Source: Parasphingopyxis algicola (GTDB lineage: Bacteria; Pseudomonadota; Alphaproteobacteria; Sphingomonadales; Sphingomonadaceae). From it: 64,000 nucleotides of DNA. The notes under the pieces are model-generated. The model was not told the origin of the DNA. It worked only from the letters and a program-made list of their open reading frames with translations, and ran no database searches. Where the stretch lies: NCBI RefSeq assembly GCF_013378075.1, contig NZ_CP051131.1, forward strand, positions 2,864,501 through 2,928,500, written 5' to 3'. Positions 8,548 through 16,607 of the stretch are shown here, piece by piece (within the stretch, counting starts at the first letter, position 1; each line of letters opens with the position of its first letter). The translations under genes and the position numbers were made by a program.

Positions 8548-8620
8548 TCCATACCATGATCTGGATCAAACGGAAATCTAACCGTTTCCCGCTAAAAAGG
8601 CTATGCAGGGAAAGGCGCAC

Positions 8621-9379
8621 ATGACCGACAGGCTTTGGGACATTTTCTTTGACATTCACTCCGGCCTCCCGCGTCAGGGGCCGGGCGACGACGAATCGAC
8701 GCGGCGCGCTCTGGCGGCGTGCGATGGCCTTCCGGACGGGCCGGCGATTTGCGATATCGGTTGCGGCCCGGGCATGCAGACTTTGGCTCTCGCCGAGGCG
8801 CTGTCCGATGCCGGGATCGTCGCGGTCGACTTCCACCAGCCCTATCTCGACGATCTTGCCGAACGCGCGCAGCGGGCGGGCTGCGCGGAACGGATCGAGC
8901 TATGCTGCGCCGACATGGCGGATTTGCCGTTCGACGCGGCGCGGTTCGATCTGATCTGGTCCGAGGGCGCGGCCTATGTGATAGGCGTCGATGCGGCGCT
9001 CGATGCGTGGCGGCCGCTGCTGCGGTCCCGCGCTTGTCTCGCCTTTACCGAGCTGGTCTGGTTGACGTCCGATCCGCCCGACGAAGCCGCGGCCTTTTTC
9101 GCGGAGGAATATCCGGCGATGCGGGGCGCCGATGCCGTTGCCGCCGGGGTCGAGGCCAAAGGTTATGAAATGCTCGGCCGTTTCACGCTGCCCGATGCGG
9201 CCTGGTGGAAGCATTATTACACGCCGCTCGCCGCGCGCCTGCTGGAACTGGAAAAGAAATATGCCGGCGACGCGGAAGCGCTCGGGATGATCGCGACGTC
9301 GGAACGGGAAATCGAAATTCGCCGCCGCTTCGGCAATTCCTATGGCTATGAGTTTCTCGTCGCGAGAAAAGCCAGCTAG
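8621..9379 (+). CDS. Class I SAM-dependent methyltransferase (UbiE-like)
   Basis: The ATG at 8621 is preferred because AGGGAAAGG lies six bases upstream; an in-frame ATG at 8603 overlaps that site. The protein has 252 residues, with motif I ICDIGCGPGMQT, an acidic residue after the second strand (VAVDFHQPYLDDL) and FDLIWSEGAAYVIG. This is a compact Methyltransf_11-like enzyme, unlike the two long paralogues nearby. It is divergent from methyltransferase B across operator site 2 and ends by overlapping the convergent nitrilase-fold gene by four bases. The acceptor is unknown. Confidence 0.8.
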   Translation: MTDRLWDIFFDIHSGLPRQGPGDDESTRRALAACDGLPDGPAICDIGCGPGMQTLALAEALSDAGIVAVDFHQPYLDDLAERAQRAGCAERIELCCADMADLPFDAARFDLIWSEGAAYVIGVDAALDAWRPLLRSRACLAFTELVWLTSDPPDEAAAFFAEEYPAMRGADAVAAGVEAKGYEMLGRFTLPDAAWWKHYYTPLAARLLELEKKYAGDAEALGMIATSEREIEIRRRFGNSYGYEFLVARKAS

Positions 9380-10521
9380 ATCAGCCCCTCGCGCACCATC
9401 CGTTCGATCACCTGTTCCTGTGCGCGGCGGAAATAGTCGCGGTCCGGCACCTGCGGCGTATCGCCGTCCATCATGCCGTTGGCGGCGTGGATTTCGGTGC
9501 CGCTGTAGACCGGCGCGAACAGTTCGAGCCGCTGGCGTGCGAGGAAATTGGTCATGCTCGGCGTCCGACGGCCCGCGCGCAGCGCGTCGATATCGACGGT
9601 CGCAAAGGCGGTGAAGGTCTCGCCCGTGTTCGATTCGGCGACGACCCGGCCCTTCCAGTCGACGATCTGGGAATTGCCGTCGGCCGAGGCGAGCGGCAGC
9701 GCCGCACCCTCTATCCCGGCTGTGTTGGCGGAGACGACATAGGCCATATTCTCGAATGCCCGCGCCTGTTTGGCGATATCCTTGGGCGTGTCGAGCGGCG
9801 AGCCGATCTCCGAGGAACTGTGGACGAAGATCTCCGCGCCGCGCAGCGCATGGGCGCGGGCGATCTCGGGATAGAGGATCTCCTCCGACGCGATGGCGGC
9901 GAGATTGCCGATCTCGGTCCGCGCCACCGGAAACACGCCGTCGATGCCGTAAATATCGAGATAGCGCGACCAGACATCGTGCGGGGTGGGCGCGAACATC
10001 GAATTGAGCCGCCTATAGCGCAACACGACTTCGCCCGAAGGCGCGATCACGAAGCTCGTCTGGAAATAGAAATCGGGAAAATTGCTGTCCGCCTCATACG
10101 CATTGCCCGCGAGGAACAGGTTCAGCCGTTCGGCCACGCCGCCCAGCGCTTCATATTCGGGCCCGTCGATTTCGAGCGCCGCCTTGTCGGCGAAATCCGG
10201 GATCGAGATGCGGCCCGGATAGCTGGTCAGGAGATATTCGGGCAGCACGGCGAGGCGCACCGGATGGCCGCCATATTGCGCGATGAAGCCGGCGGCCGAG
10301 CGCAGCTTGGTCTCGACTTCGCCGATCATCGCCATCATCTGGGCGCGCGCGGCGGCGCGGTCGGGCGTCGCCTCGACGGAGCGAGCGGCAAGCTGGAGCG
10401 CCAGGGCGGAATAGAGTGGGGTCTCAGGCATGGCTTCTTCCTGCGCCATCAGGGCCGCATTCGGCAAGGGCAGCATGCTCGCGAGCATCGCCGCCATGAT
10501 CTGCCGTCGGTCCATATACAT
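9376..10521 (-). CDS. Exported nitrilase-fold protein with altered catalytic residues
   Basis: This 381-residue protein starts with a twin-arginine-like signal (MDRRQIMAAMLASMLPLP). The carbon-nitrogen hydrolase fold is visible: LPEYLLTSYPG holds the triad Glu (Glu95), YRRLN holds the Lys position as Arg (Arg171), and ASEEILYPEIARAHALRGAE holds the nucleophile position as Ser (Ser212) where the family has Cys in CYDxxFPE. Two of three triad residues are therefore changed. It is the last gene of a minus-strand operon with an FAD oxidase, an MFS carrier and a DUF1838 protein. It may be a binding protein or an unusual amidase. Confidence 0.75.
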   Translation of the reverse strand: MYMDRRQIMAAMLASMLPLPNAALMAQEEAMPETPLYSALALQLAARSVEATPDRAAARAQMMAMIGEVETKLRSAAGFIAQYGGHPVRLAVLPEYLLTSYPGRISIPDFADKAALEIDGPEYEALGGVAERLNLFLAGNAYEADSNFPDFYFQTSFVIAPSGEVVLRYRRLNSMFAPTPHDVWSRYLDIYGIDGVFPVARTEIGNLAAIASEEILYPEIARAHALRGAEIFVHSSSEIGSPLDTPKDIAKQARAFENMAYVVSANTAGIEGAALPLASADGNSQIVDWKGRVVAESNTGETFTAFATVDIDALRAGRRTPSMTNFLARQRLELFAPVYSGTEIHAANGMMDGDTPQVPDRDYFRRAQEQVIERMVREGLI

Positions 10522-10527
10522 GATCGA

Positions 10528-12087
10528 TCATCCGAGCCCGAGCGCGCCGGGGTTCATCCGGCCGTCGGGATCGACGGCCCGTTTCATCGCTTCGAGCAGC
10601 TTCCAGGCCTGCGGGTCGCTGCGCTCGGCCAGCGGATAGGTGCGGCCGATCTGGAAATGGACGCCCTCCATCTCGCCGAAGATATCGATGACCCCGGCGC
10701 GCAATTCGCCGACCAGCGCGCGCGATTCCGCGTTCGCCGGGAAGCCCTTGAGCTTCGCGAGATGATCGGGTTCGAGCGAGCGGCGGTGCAGTTCTTCCAT
10801 CCGGTCGGGCCAGTAGAAGACCGGCTCGATCAAGAAACCGGCACGCCCGACGGTCATGACGAGATAGCCGGCGCCGACGCCGAGTTGCTCCATCTCCGCG
10901 CCACGGCTTTCGAACAGCGCGGTAATCGCGTCGATCGTCGCAAGCGCGCGCGAATGGCGGACGACGCCGTGGACGGGCACCCAGCGCTCGCCGTCCGGCC
11001 CGACCATCGAGTTGACGGGCGGGAAGGGGTTGGCACGCATCACCTTGGGGATCGTATTCTCGGCCTTGGTGCCGCCGACCTCGGCGACGATCTCTTCGAC
11101 GCGTCGCATGTCCGCATCGACAGCCGATTGATGACGGCCCTCGCAGATCAGATGCGCCGAGAAGGTCGCCTCGTCGAGGAAGGAGCGGCCGGCCGCAACG
11201 ACCTTCGCACCTTCCTTCAGGCCCTTCCAGAAGCCGCCCTGGCTTTTCATCATGCCGATCAGCTGCTTCGCGTCCTTGGTCAGGCTGTCGCGTTTCATCC
11301 GCTGGGCCTGGAGGAAGGGGTCGAAGCCGAAACATTCGCTCGCCAGCCCCTCGCGCGCCACCTGGCTCATCGCCGCGGTGATCCGGGCGGGCGTATCGAA
11401 GGCGAAAGACCCATACGCGAACGCGGTCGCGTCGCGCATCAGCGGCAGCGTGATCTTGGCCTTCACGCCGAAGCTGCCCGCATCGGCGGCGAACAGGCCG
11501 GTGAGATCGGGGCCGAAGGGGCGCAGGAAATCGGTGCCGGTCTTAACGATCGTCCCGTCGGCGAGCACGACCTCCATCGAGATCGCGCTCGGCGCGATGG
11601 TGCCGTTGGCCGCGCCCCAGAACAGACCGTTCTGGCTCATCCCGCCGCCGATATGGGCCTTGATGCCGGACAACGTGCCCCAGACCGGGGTGCGCAGCCC
11701 GCGCGGATGAAGCTCTTCGTAGAGCTTGTGCCAGCTGCAGCCCGCTTCGACGGTGACCGTCATGTCGGTCTCGTCGACCTTAAGGATGCGGTTCATGCCG
11801 TCCATGTCGACGATCAGCGCGCCGGCCTCGGGCGCGACATAGCCCGATGTGTAGCTCATCCCGCCGCCGCGCGGGACGATCGCAACGCCGCTATCGGCGA
11901 TAGCCGCGAGAGCGCGCGCGAGCATGTCGGTATCGGCGGGGCGGAACACGGCCAGCGGCTGGGGGCCGAGCGAATAGACGTCCTGCGCGTAGAATGCGCA
12001 TTCCTCCACGTCGGTGACGATCGCGCCGGGGCCGACGGCGTCGGTCAGCTGTGTCAGGCAATCCTTCGGTTCGGGTGCGGTAGCCAT
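10528..12087 (-). CDS. FAD-linked oxidase (PCMH/VAO-type flavoprotein)
   Basis: This 519-residue protein has an FAD-binding PCMH domain at about 50-225: IVPRGGGMSYTSGY, VDMDGMNRIL, VTVEAGCSWHKLYEEL and a GTLSGIKAHIGGG loop. A C-terminal substrate domain follows. Family members include 4-cresol dehydrogenase, vanillyl-alcohol oxidase and D-lactate dehydrogenases; the size fits the first two better. Its ATG overlaps the stop of the MFS gene, and it is followed by the nitrilase-fold gene six bases downstream. It probably oxidises the substrate imported by the MFS carrier. The specific reaction is unknown. Confidence 0.8.
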   Translation of the reverse strand: MATAPEPKDCLTQLTDAVGPGAIVTDVEECAFYAQDVYSLGPQPLAVFRPADTDMLARALAAIADSGVAIVPRGGGMSYTSGYVAPEAGALIVDMDGMNRILKVDETDMTVTVEAGCSWHKLYEELHPRGLRTPVWGTLSGIKAHIGGGMSQNGLFWGAANGTIAPSAISMEVVLADGTIVKTGTDFLRPFGPDLTGLFAADAGSFGVKAKITLPLMRDATAFAYGSFAFDTPARITAAMSQVAREGLASECFGFDPFLQAQRMKRDSLTKDAKQLIGMMKSQGGFWKGLKEGAKVVAAGRSFLDEATFSAHLICEGRHQSAVDADMRRVEEIVAEVGGTKAENTIPKVMRANPFPPVNSMVGPDGERWVPVHGVVRHSRALATIDAITALFESRGAEMEQLGVGAGYLVMTVGRAGFLIEPVFYWPDRMEELHRRSLEPDHLAKLKGFPANAESRALVGELRAGVIDIFGEMEGVHFQIGRTYPLAERSDPQAWKLLEAMKRAVDPDGRMNPGALGLG

Positions 12088-13376
12088 CAGGCTGCCTCCA
12101 GTGCCGCTGGGGACGGTTCGTCGTCCTCGGTTTCCGGAAAGGTTTCGGGATAGCGGCCGAGGAACAGCAGCAATCCGCCGCCTATTACATAGGCGAAGAT
12201 CGCGACGGTAAGGATCGGATCATAGCTGCCCATAGTGTCCCGCACCGAGGCGTAGATGATCGGCGAGGTCGCCGAGGCGAGGCCGAAGGGCATGTAGAGC
12301 ATGCCGTAGATCTTGCCATAATGGAGCATGCCGAAATAGCGGCTGGCGAGATAGGCGATCAGGTCGCTCTCCGCGCCCGCGGCAAAGCCGAGCAGGAAGC
12401 CGCCGAACGCCGCAATCGCAAAATTGCTGTCGGTGCCGAGCAGCAGATAGCTCGATATCGCGGGCAGGCAGAGCAGGGGAAAGGCGACATAGCCGGCCCA
12501 GAATTTGTCGAGCAGCAGCCCGGTGATGATCCGGCCCGACAGAATGCCGAGCCCGAGAATGCCCATCACGCGCGCGGCGAGATCGGACGCGATGCCGTGA
12601 TCGGCGAGGATCGGCACCATGTTGATGAACGCTCCGCCAAAGGCGAGCGCGATGATCAGGATCGAAAACCAGATCAGCCAGAAGCGATAGTCGCGCAGCG
12701 CCTGGCCCAAAGTCGCGCCGGTCAGTTTGCCGCCGTTGCTCGTGATCGCCTGGGGCCGTTCCTCGGGTCGCGGCTCGCGGAACAGGAAGAAGCCGATCGG
12801 CAGCGCGATCAGCAGCGGGAAACCGGCAACGATGACGAACATCGCCCGCCAGCCATATGCGCGGATCGCCCATTCGGCGACCTGCGGCACGATGATCGCG
12901 GCAATGCTGGTGCCGAGCAGCAAGATGCCGAGCGCGAGCCCCTTGCGCTTGAAGAACCACATATTGATCGCGCGGCTCCAGGTGACCGGGGTCGAGCCGA
13001 TGCCGATCAACCCGACAAACACCCACAGCGCGTAATAGATGTACAGCGTAGAGGCGGCCTGGCTCGTCGGCGTCAGTCCGATCGCCGCGAAGGACAGGCC
13101 GAACGCCACGAGCGACCAGAGCGCCACCCGCCGCACGCCATACTGATCGGCCAGCCACCCAAAGGCCGGGGCGAGCAGCGAGGCGATGACCCCGAAAATC
13201 GTGATCGGGATCAGGATCTGGGTGCGCGACCAGCCGAACTCGGCCTGGAGCGGTTCGACCGTGAAGCCGATAACGTTGAACGGGATGGGCGAGGCGCCGA
13301 AGGCCACGCCCAGCACCCCGGCGAGCAGGACCGTCCAGCCGAGACGGAATTCGTTGCGTTCGGTTGCTGAATTCAT
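12087..13376 (-). CDS. MFS transporter, oxalate/formate-antiporter-like
   Basis: This 429-residue protein has about 12 transmembrane helices. The region after helix 2 contains GWLADQYGVRRVALW, the MFS loop signature, and an internal hydrophilic loop near residue 215 (REPRPEERPQ) separates the two halves. The OFA/monocarboxylate type is suggested by the general pattern GWSRTQILIPITIFG. It lies downstream of the DUF1838 gene (61-bp gap) and overlaps the FAD oxidase start (ATGA). It is likely the inner-membrane uptake system for the compound oxidised by its operon partners. Confidence 0.82.
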   Translation of the reverse strand: MNSATERNEFRLGWTVLLAGVLGVAFGASPIPFNVIGFTVEPLQAEFGWSRTQILIPITIFGVIASLLAPAFGWLADQYGVRRVALWSLVAFGLSFAAIGLTPTSQAASTLYIYYALWVFVGLIGIGSTPVTWSRAINMWFFKRKGLALGILLLGTSIAAIIVPQVAEWAIRAYGWRAMFVIVAGFPLLIALPIGFFLFREPRPEERPQAITSNGGKLTGATLGQALRDYRFWLIWFSILIIALAFGGAFINMVPILADHGIASDLAARVMGILGLGILSGRIITGLLLDKFWAGYVAFPLLCLPAISSYLLLGTDSNFAIAAFGGFLLGFAAGAESDLIAYLASRYFGMLHYGKIYGMLYMPFGLASATSPIIYASVRDTMGSYDPILTVAIFAYVIGGGLLLFLGRYPETFPETEDDEPSPAALEAA

Positions 13377-13436
13377 CGTCTCTCCTGATGGGCGGGAGGC
13401 ACCCGGTTACGCTGGAACGGTCGTTGCTGTCTCGCC

Positions 13437-14387
13437 TTATTCGCTATGCCCGTCCGATGGCGCGCTTTCGCCCTCGGCCGCGCGCTGCGCATCAATCATC
13501 TGGCGGAATACGGTCCAGGTCGTCGCATTGGGCCGCGCATCGTCGCCCGGCGGCGGCGCGTTATATTCCGGATAACTGGCCGCGATCTCGTTGCGCAGTA
13601 TTTCGGGCAGCTCGTCATAGCCGCCGCGCAATTTTGCCCCGACGGCGTTGAAGATCATCTGCCCGTCCCGGCTGCGCATCCGCATCCAGGGAAGCCAGGC
13701 CGCCACGCGTACCCAGCTGACCGATGGATAGGCCGTGTTGACCTCGCTATCGAGTATCTCGTCCGCGTTCGCGGCGAAATCGAAAATCTCCATCGCCTGA
13801 TACATATTGCCGACATATTCCTGATAATCGCCGCCGAGCGGGTTCATGTAGAAGAGCGGCACTTCGAACGGGATCAGCACCCAATCGCCGATGCGGCGAT
13901 AGGTCGAGATCTGATAAGGCGACCCATCGCGCGTCACCGGGAAATTCGGCGCGCGCATGTTCACCGGATCGTTGGCGACATGCATCACCTCGACCGTTTC
14001 GCCGGTCCAGGGATTTTCCCATTCGCGCAGAACCTCGCCGGTTTCCGGATCGGTATAGAGCATGATCTCGCGGCTGACCTGGCGATAGCCGGTGCCGCGT
14101 TCCGGATCGGTTACGCTGACGCATTGCCGGATATTCATGCCCTCGAGATTGAACAGGTGCCGGTCGCGCTCGCCGCGCACCCGCGAATAGGCGCGGCCCG
14201 ACCAGTAATAGACGGCCGGTTGGCCATCCTGTTCGCCGCATTGCAGGCGCTTCGAGATTTCGACCGCGTCTTCGGGGACATTGGGATCGAGAGTCCGCGC
14301 TTCGGCCGCCATGCCCATTCCCGCCATCGCGCCCATGCCCGTGATTGCCAGCGCTGCGCAAGCAAAACCGAATTTTCCGATACCCAT
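13437..14387 (-). CDS. Secreted DUF1838 family protein
   Basis: The ATG at 14387 is chosen because GGGGAGAGG lies just upstream and it opens a good signal peptide (GKFGFACAALAITGMGAMAG); an upstream in-frame extension crosses the operator. The 316-residue protein matches the DUF1838 pattern as I recall it: YYWSGRAYSRVRGERDRHLF, NIRQC, then YTDPETGEVLREWENPWTG and HVANDPVNM. No catalytic role is known for the family. It is first in the minus-strand operon that continues with MFS, FAD oxidase and nitrilase-fold genes. A perfect operator lies 34 bp upstream of the start. Confidence 0.75.
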   Translation of the reverse strand: MGIGKFGFACAALAITGMGAMAGMGMAAEARTLDPNVPEDAVEISKRLQCGEQDGQPAVYYWSGRAYSRVRGERDRHLFNLEGMNIRQCVSVTDPERGTGYRQVSREIMLYTDPETGEVLREWENPWTGETVEVMHVANDPVNMRAPNFPVTRDGSPYQISTYRRIGDWVLIPFEVPLFYMNPLGGDYQEYVGNMYQAMEIFDFAANADEILDSEVNTAYPSVSWVRVAAWLPWMRMRSRDGQMIFNAVGAKLRGGYDELPEILRNEIAASYPEYNAPPPGDDARPNATTWTVFRQMIDAQRAAEGESAPSDGHSE

Positions 14388-14421
14388 TATTCCTCTCCCC
14401 AAGGCCAAAAATGCTCCCAAC

Positions 14422-14439
14422 AATTTGTCCGGACAAATT
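14422..14439. promoter_or_regulatory. Palindromic operator, site 3 (perfect)
   Basis: AATTTGTCCGGACAAATT, identical to site 1, lies between the divergent DUF1838 operon (34 bp away) and the membrane protein gene at 14489 (49 bp away). Confidence 0.85.
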
Positions 14440-14488
14440 TTGACTTTGTCAATGGCCCGAGTCATAGCGGAGCGCAAGGGGAGTTTCC

Positions 14489-15172
14489 ATGTCGCTCGAC
14501 GCAATCGCCTATCCGACGCTGGTTTACGTCCATCTGCTGCTGTTCGTGCTTTGGCTCGGTGCGGATGTCGGCGTATTCCTGCTCGGCCAGCATTTCCGCA
14601 AACGACACGATTATACGCTGGAGCAGCGAATCGCGCTCCTCAAGATGCTCGTGCTCGTCGACATGACGCCGCGCAGTGCCTGGGCGCTGATGGTGCCGAT
14701 ATCGCTGTCGGTGCTCGCCGCGGGCAGTTGGTGGGCGGTACCCGGCTGGCTGCTGATCGCGAGCTGGATCGTCGGCGGTTTCTGGCTCTGGCTGGTCTGG
14801 GACGCGCATAATCACGACCAGACGCCGCGCGCCGCGCGCGACCGTAAGATCGAGAACTGGCTGAAATACGGCCTGACCGCCTTCTATCTCTGGCTCGGTA
14901 TCCAGTCGCTCGTTACCGGCGCGCCGATCGACCAGCCCTGGATCGCCTGGAAGGCGGCGCTGTTCGGCGCGATCTTCGCCGCCGCGATCATGATCGACGT
15001 CGCGTTCAAGCCCGTGGGCCCGCAGCTCGGCAAATTGCTGGCCGAGGGATCGAGCGACGAGACCGAGATTCCGCTGCGCCGGACGATGGACCGCACGCGA
15101 ATCTGGGTCTGGATCGTTTATCTGCTCCTGATCGCGACATCCTGGCTCGGCGTGGTAAAGCCGGTTTTGTGA
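14489..15172 (+). CDS. Six-helix integral membrane protein (paralogue 2)
   Basis: This 227-residue membrane protein is paralogous to the one at 6121-6813. Helix 1 is YVHLLLFVLWLGADVGVF, sharing His, W-L-G and GVF with the other copy, and the protein ends with a WLGVVKPVL tail. A cytoplasmic loop near 105-130 is rich in Arg, Asp and His (DAHNHDQTPRAARDR). The start follows AAGGGGAG. Like its paralogue it sits immediately downstream of a perfect operator, so both are probably induced by the same signal. The function is unknown; CopD-like or heme-binding membrane proteins are the nearest visual match. Confidence 0.78.
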   Translation: MSLDAIAYPTLVYVHLLLFVLWLGADVGVFLLGQHFRKRHDYTLEQRIALLKMLVLVDMTPRSAWALMVPISLSVLAAGSWWAVPGWLLIASWIVGGFWLWLVWDAHNHDQTPRAARDRKIENWLKYGLTAFYLWLGIQSLVTGAPIDQPWIAWKAALFGAIFAAAIMIDVAFKPVGPQLGKLLAEGSSDETEIPLRRTMDRTRIWVWIVYLLLIATSWLGVVKPVL

Positions 15173-15212
15173 ACGAATTTGCGGCGAGCGGACCAATCGG
15201 CGCTTGACTTTA

Positions 15213-15230
15213 AATTTGTCCGGACAAATT
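15213..15230. promoter_or_regulatory. Palindromic operator, site 4 (perfect)
   Basis: AATTTGTCCGGACAAATT lies 39 bp before the ATG of the CitE-like lyase and 40 bp after the end of the membrane protein gene. It probably controls the plus-strand CoA-enzyme operon. Confidence 0.85.
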
Positions 15231-15269
15231 GTACCGGCGAGAACGAGAACAGGAGTGGATCGACGGGAA

Positions 15270-16094
15270 ATGGGCGGATTGAGTTCGATATTGTTCGTGC
15301 CCGGATCGCGGCCCGACCGCTTCGCCAAGGCGGCGGACAGCGGCGCCGACCTGATCTGCATCGACCTCGAAGACGCCGTCGCGGAAAGCGACAAGGACGC
15401 GGCGCGCGAGGCCGCCATCGGATCGCTCGATACGCTCGATCCAGCCGCGGTCGCGATCCGCATCAACGGCCTCAAGACGGCCGCCGGGCTTGCCGACCTG
15501 CTGGCCCTGCGCGCGGCCGCGACAAAGCCGCGCCTGCTGTTCATCCCGATGGTCGAAAGCGCGGCCGAACCGGAGATCGCCCGGTCGGTTCTCGGCGATA
15601 CGGCGCCCGGCCTGGTGCCGCTGATCGAAACCGTCAAAGGCCTGCGCGCCGGCGATGCGATCGCCGCGGCGCCGGGTGTTGCCGCGATGATGTTCGGCGG
15701 CGGCGATTTTTCGGCCGAGCTCGGCACCGATCTTGCCTGGGAACCGCTGCTCGCGGCGCGCAGCGCGTTCGTGATGTCGGCCGCCGCGGCCCGCATACCG
15801 GCGATCGACGTGCCCTTTATCGCGCTCGAGGATGAAGCCGGGCTCGAAGGGGAGGTGAAGCGCGCCAAGGCGCTGGGTTTCGCCGCCAAGGCCGCGATCC
15901 ATCCGAAACAGGTGGAGACGATCAACCGGGTCATGCGCCCGACGGACGAGGAACTGGCCGAGGCGCGATCGGCGCTGGACGCCTATGAAGCGGCGGGCCG
16001 CAAGGCGATCCGCCATAACGGAAAGATGCTCGAAGCGCCGGTGGTCAGGCGGTTCGAGGCAATGCTGGGAATGAAGGGAAACAAGAATGCGTGA
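15270..16094 (+). CDS. CitE-like (HpcH/HpaI family) CoA-ester lyase
   Basis: This 274-residue TIM-barrel protein has the CitE/Mcl features: LFVPGSRPDRFAKA at the N-terminus, ICIDLEDAV with the metal-binding Glu-Asp pair, IRINGLKT with the substrate Arg, PLIETVKGL with a metal Glu, and FGGGDFSAELG. Relatives cleave or form malyl-CoA, citramalyl-CoA or similar beta-hydroxyacyl-CoAs. The ATG at 15270 is the best start but its Shine-Dalgarno spacing is long (AGGAG at 15251); GTG at 15255 is an alternative. It overlaps the MaoC gene by eight bases, a pairing typical of hydratase-lyase pathways. Confidence 0.8.
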   Translation: MGGLSSILFVPGSRPDRFAKAADSGADLICIDLEDAVAESDKDAAREAAIGSLDTLDPAAVAIRINGLKTAAGLADLLALRAAATKPRLLFIPMVESAAEPEIARSVLGDTAPGLVPLIETVKGLRAGDAIAAAPGVAAMMFGGGDFSAELGTDLAWEPLLAARSAFVMSAAAARIPAIDVPFIALEDEAGLEGEVKRAKALGFAAKAAIHPKQVETINRVMRPTDEELAEARSALDAYEAAGRKAIRHNGKMLEAPVVRRFEAMLGMKGNKNA

Positions 16095-16596
16095 CGGAGT
16101 TGTCGAAGTCTCACCGGGCCGGTTCCGGGAGACGTTCGGGCGCTATTTCGAGGATTTCGAAGTGGGCCATATCTATGAGCACCGCCCGGGCCGGACGATC
16201 ACGGACACGGACAATGTCCATTTCACCCTGCTGACGATGAACACGCATCCGGCGCATTTCGACTATGAATTCGCCAGCAAGACCGAGTTCAAGAAGCCGC
16301 TGGTCTGCTCGCCATTGACCGTCGCGCTGATGGTCGGGATGAGCGTGTCCGATACCAGTCAGAAGGCGGTCGCCAATCTCGGCTGGGACAAGATCAAGCT
16401 CACCCATCCGCTGTTCCCGGGCGATACGCTCTACGCCGAGAGCGAAGTTCTGGAGAAGCGCGAATCGAGTTCGCGGCCCGAACAGGGGATCGTGACGATC
16501 AAGACGATCGGCAAGAACCAGAATGGCGATGTCGTCTGCACATTCGAGCGTACGATGCTCATCTGGAAGCGCGGCTTCGGCAATACCGACGATTAG
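16087..16596 (+). CDS. MaoC-family (mesaconyl-CoA-type) dehydratase, copy 1
   Basis: This 169-residue hot-dog-fold protein carries the hydratase-2 pattern ITDTDNVHFTLLTMNTHPAH, in which an Asp/His-type dyad is expected, then PLVCSPLTVALMVGMSVSD and NLGWDKIKLTHPLFPGDTL. It resembles the mesaconyl-CoA or beta-methylmalyl-CoA dehydratase group, which works next to CitE-like lyases; the upstream gene is such a lyase. A paralogue is at 41974-42432. It overlaps the lyase gene and precedes the acyl-CoA dehydrogenase by 11 bp. Confidence 0.82.
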   Translation: MRDGVVEVSPGRFRETFGRYFEDFEVGHIYEHRPGRTITDTDNVHFTLLTMNTHPAHFDYEFASKTEFKKPLVCSPLTVALMVGMSVSDTSQKAVANLGWDKIKLTHPLFPGDTLYAESEVLEKRESSSRPEQGIVTIKTIGKNQNGDVVCTFERTMLIWKRGFGNTDD

Positions 16597-16607
16597 GAGC
16601 AGAAAAA

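Noticed and set aside
9487-12153. An 888-codon open frame on the plus strand
   Set aside because: It is antisense to the nitrilase-fold and FAD oxidase genes, whose protein motifs are clear. High GC codon bias keeps the opposite frame open. Its translation has no recognisable domain.
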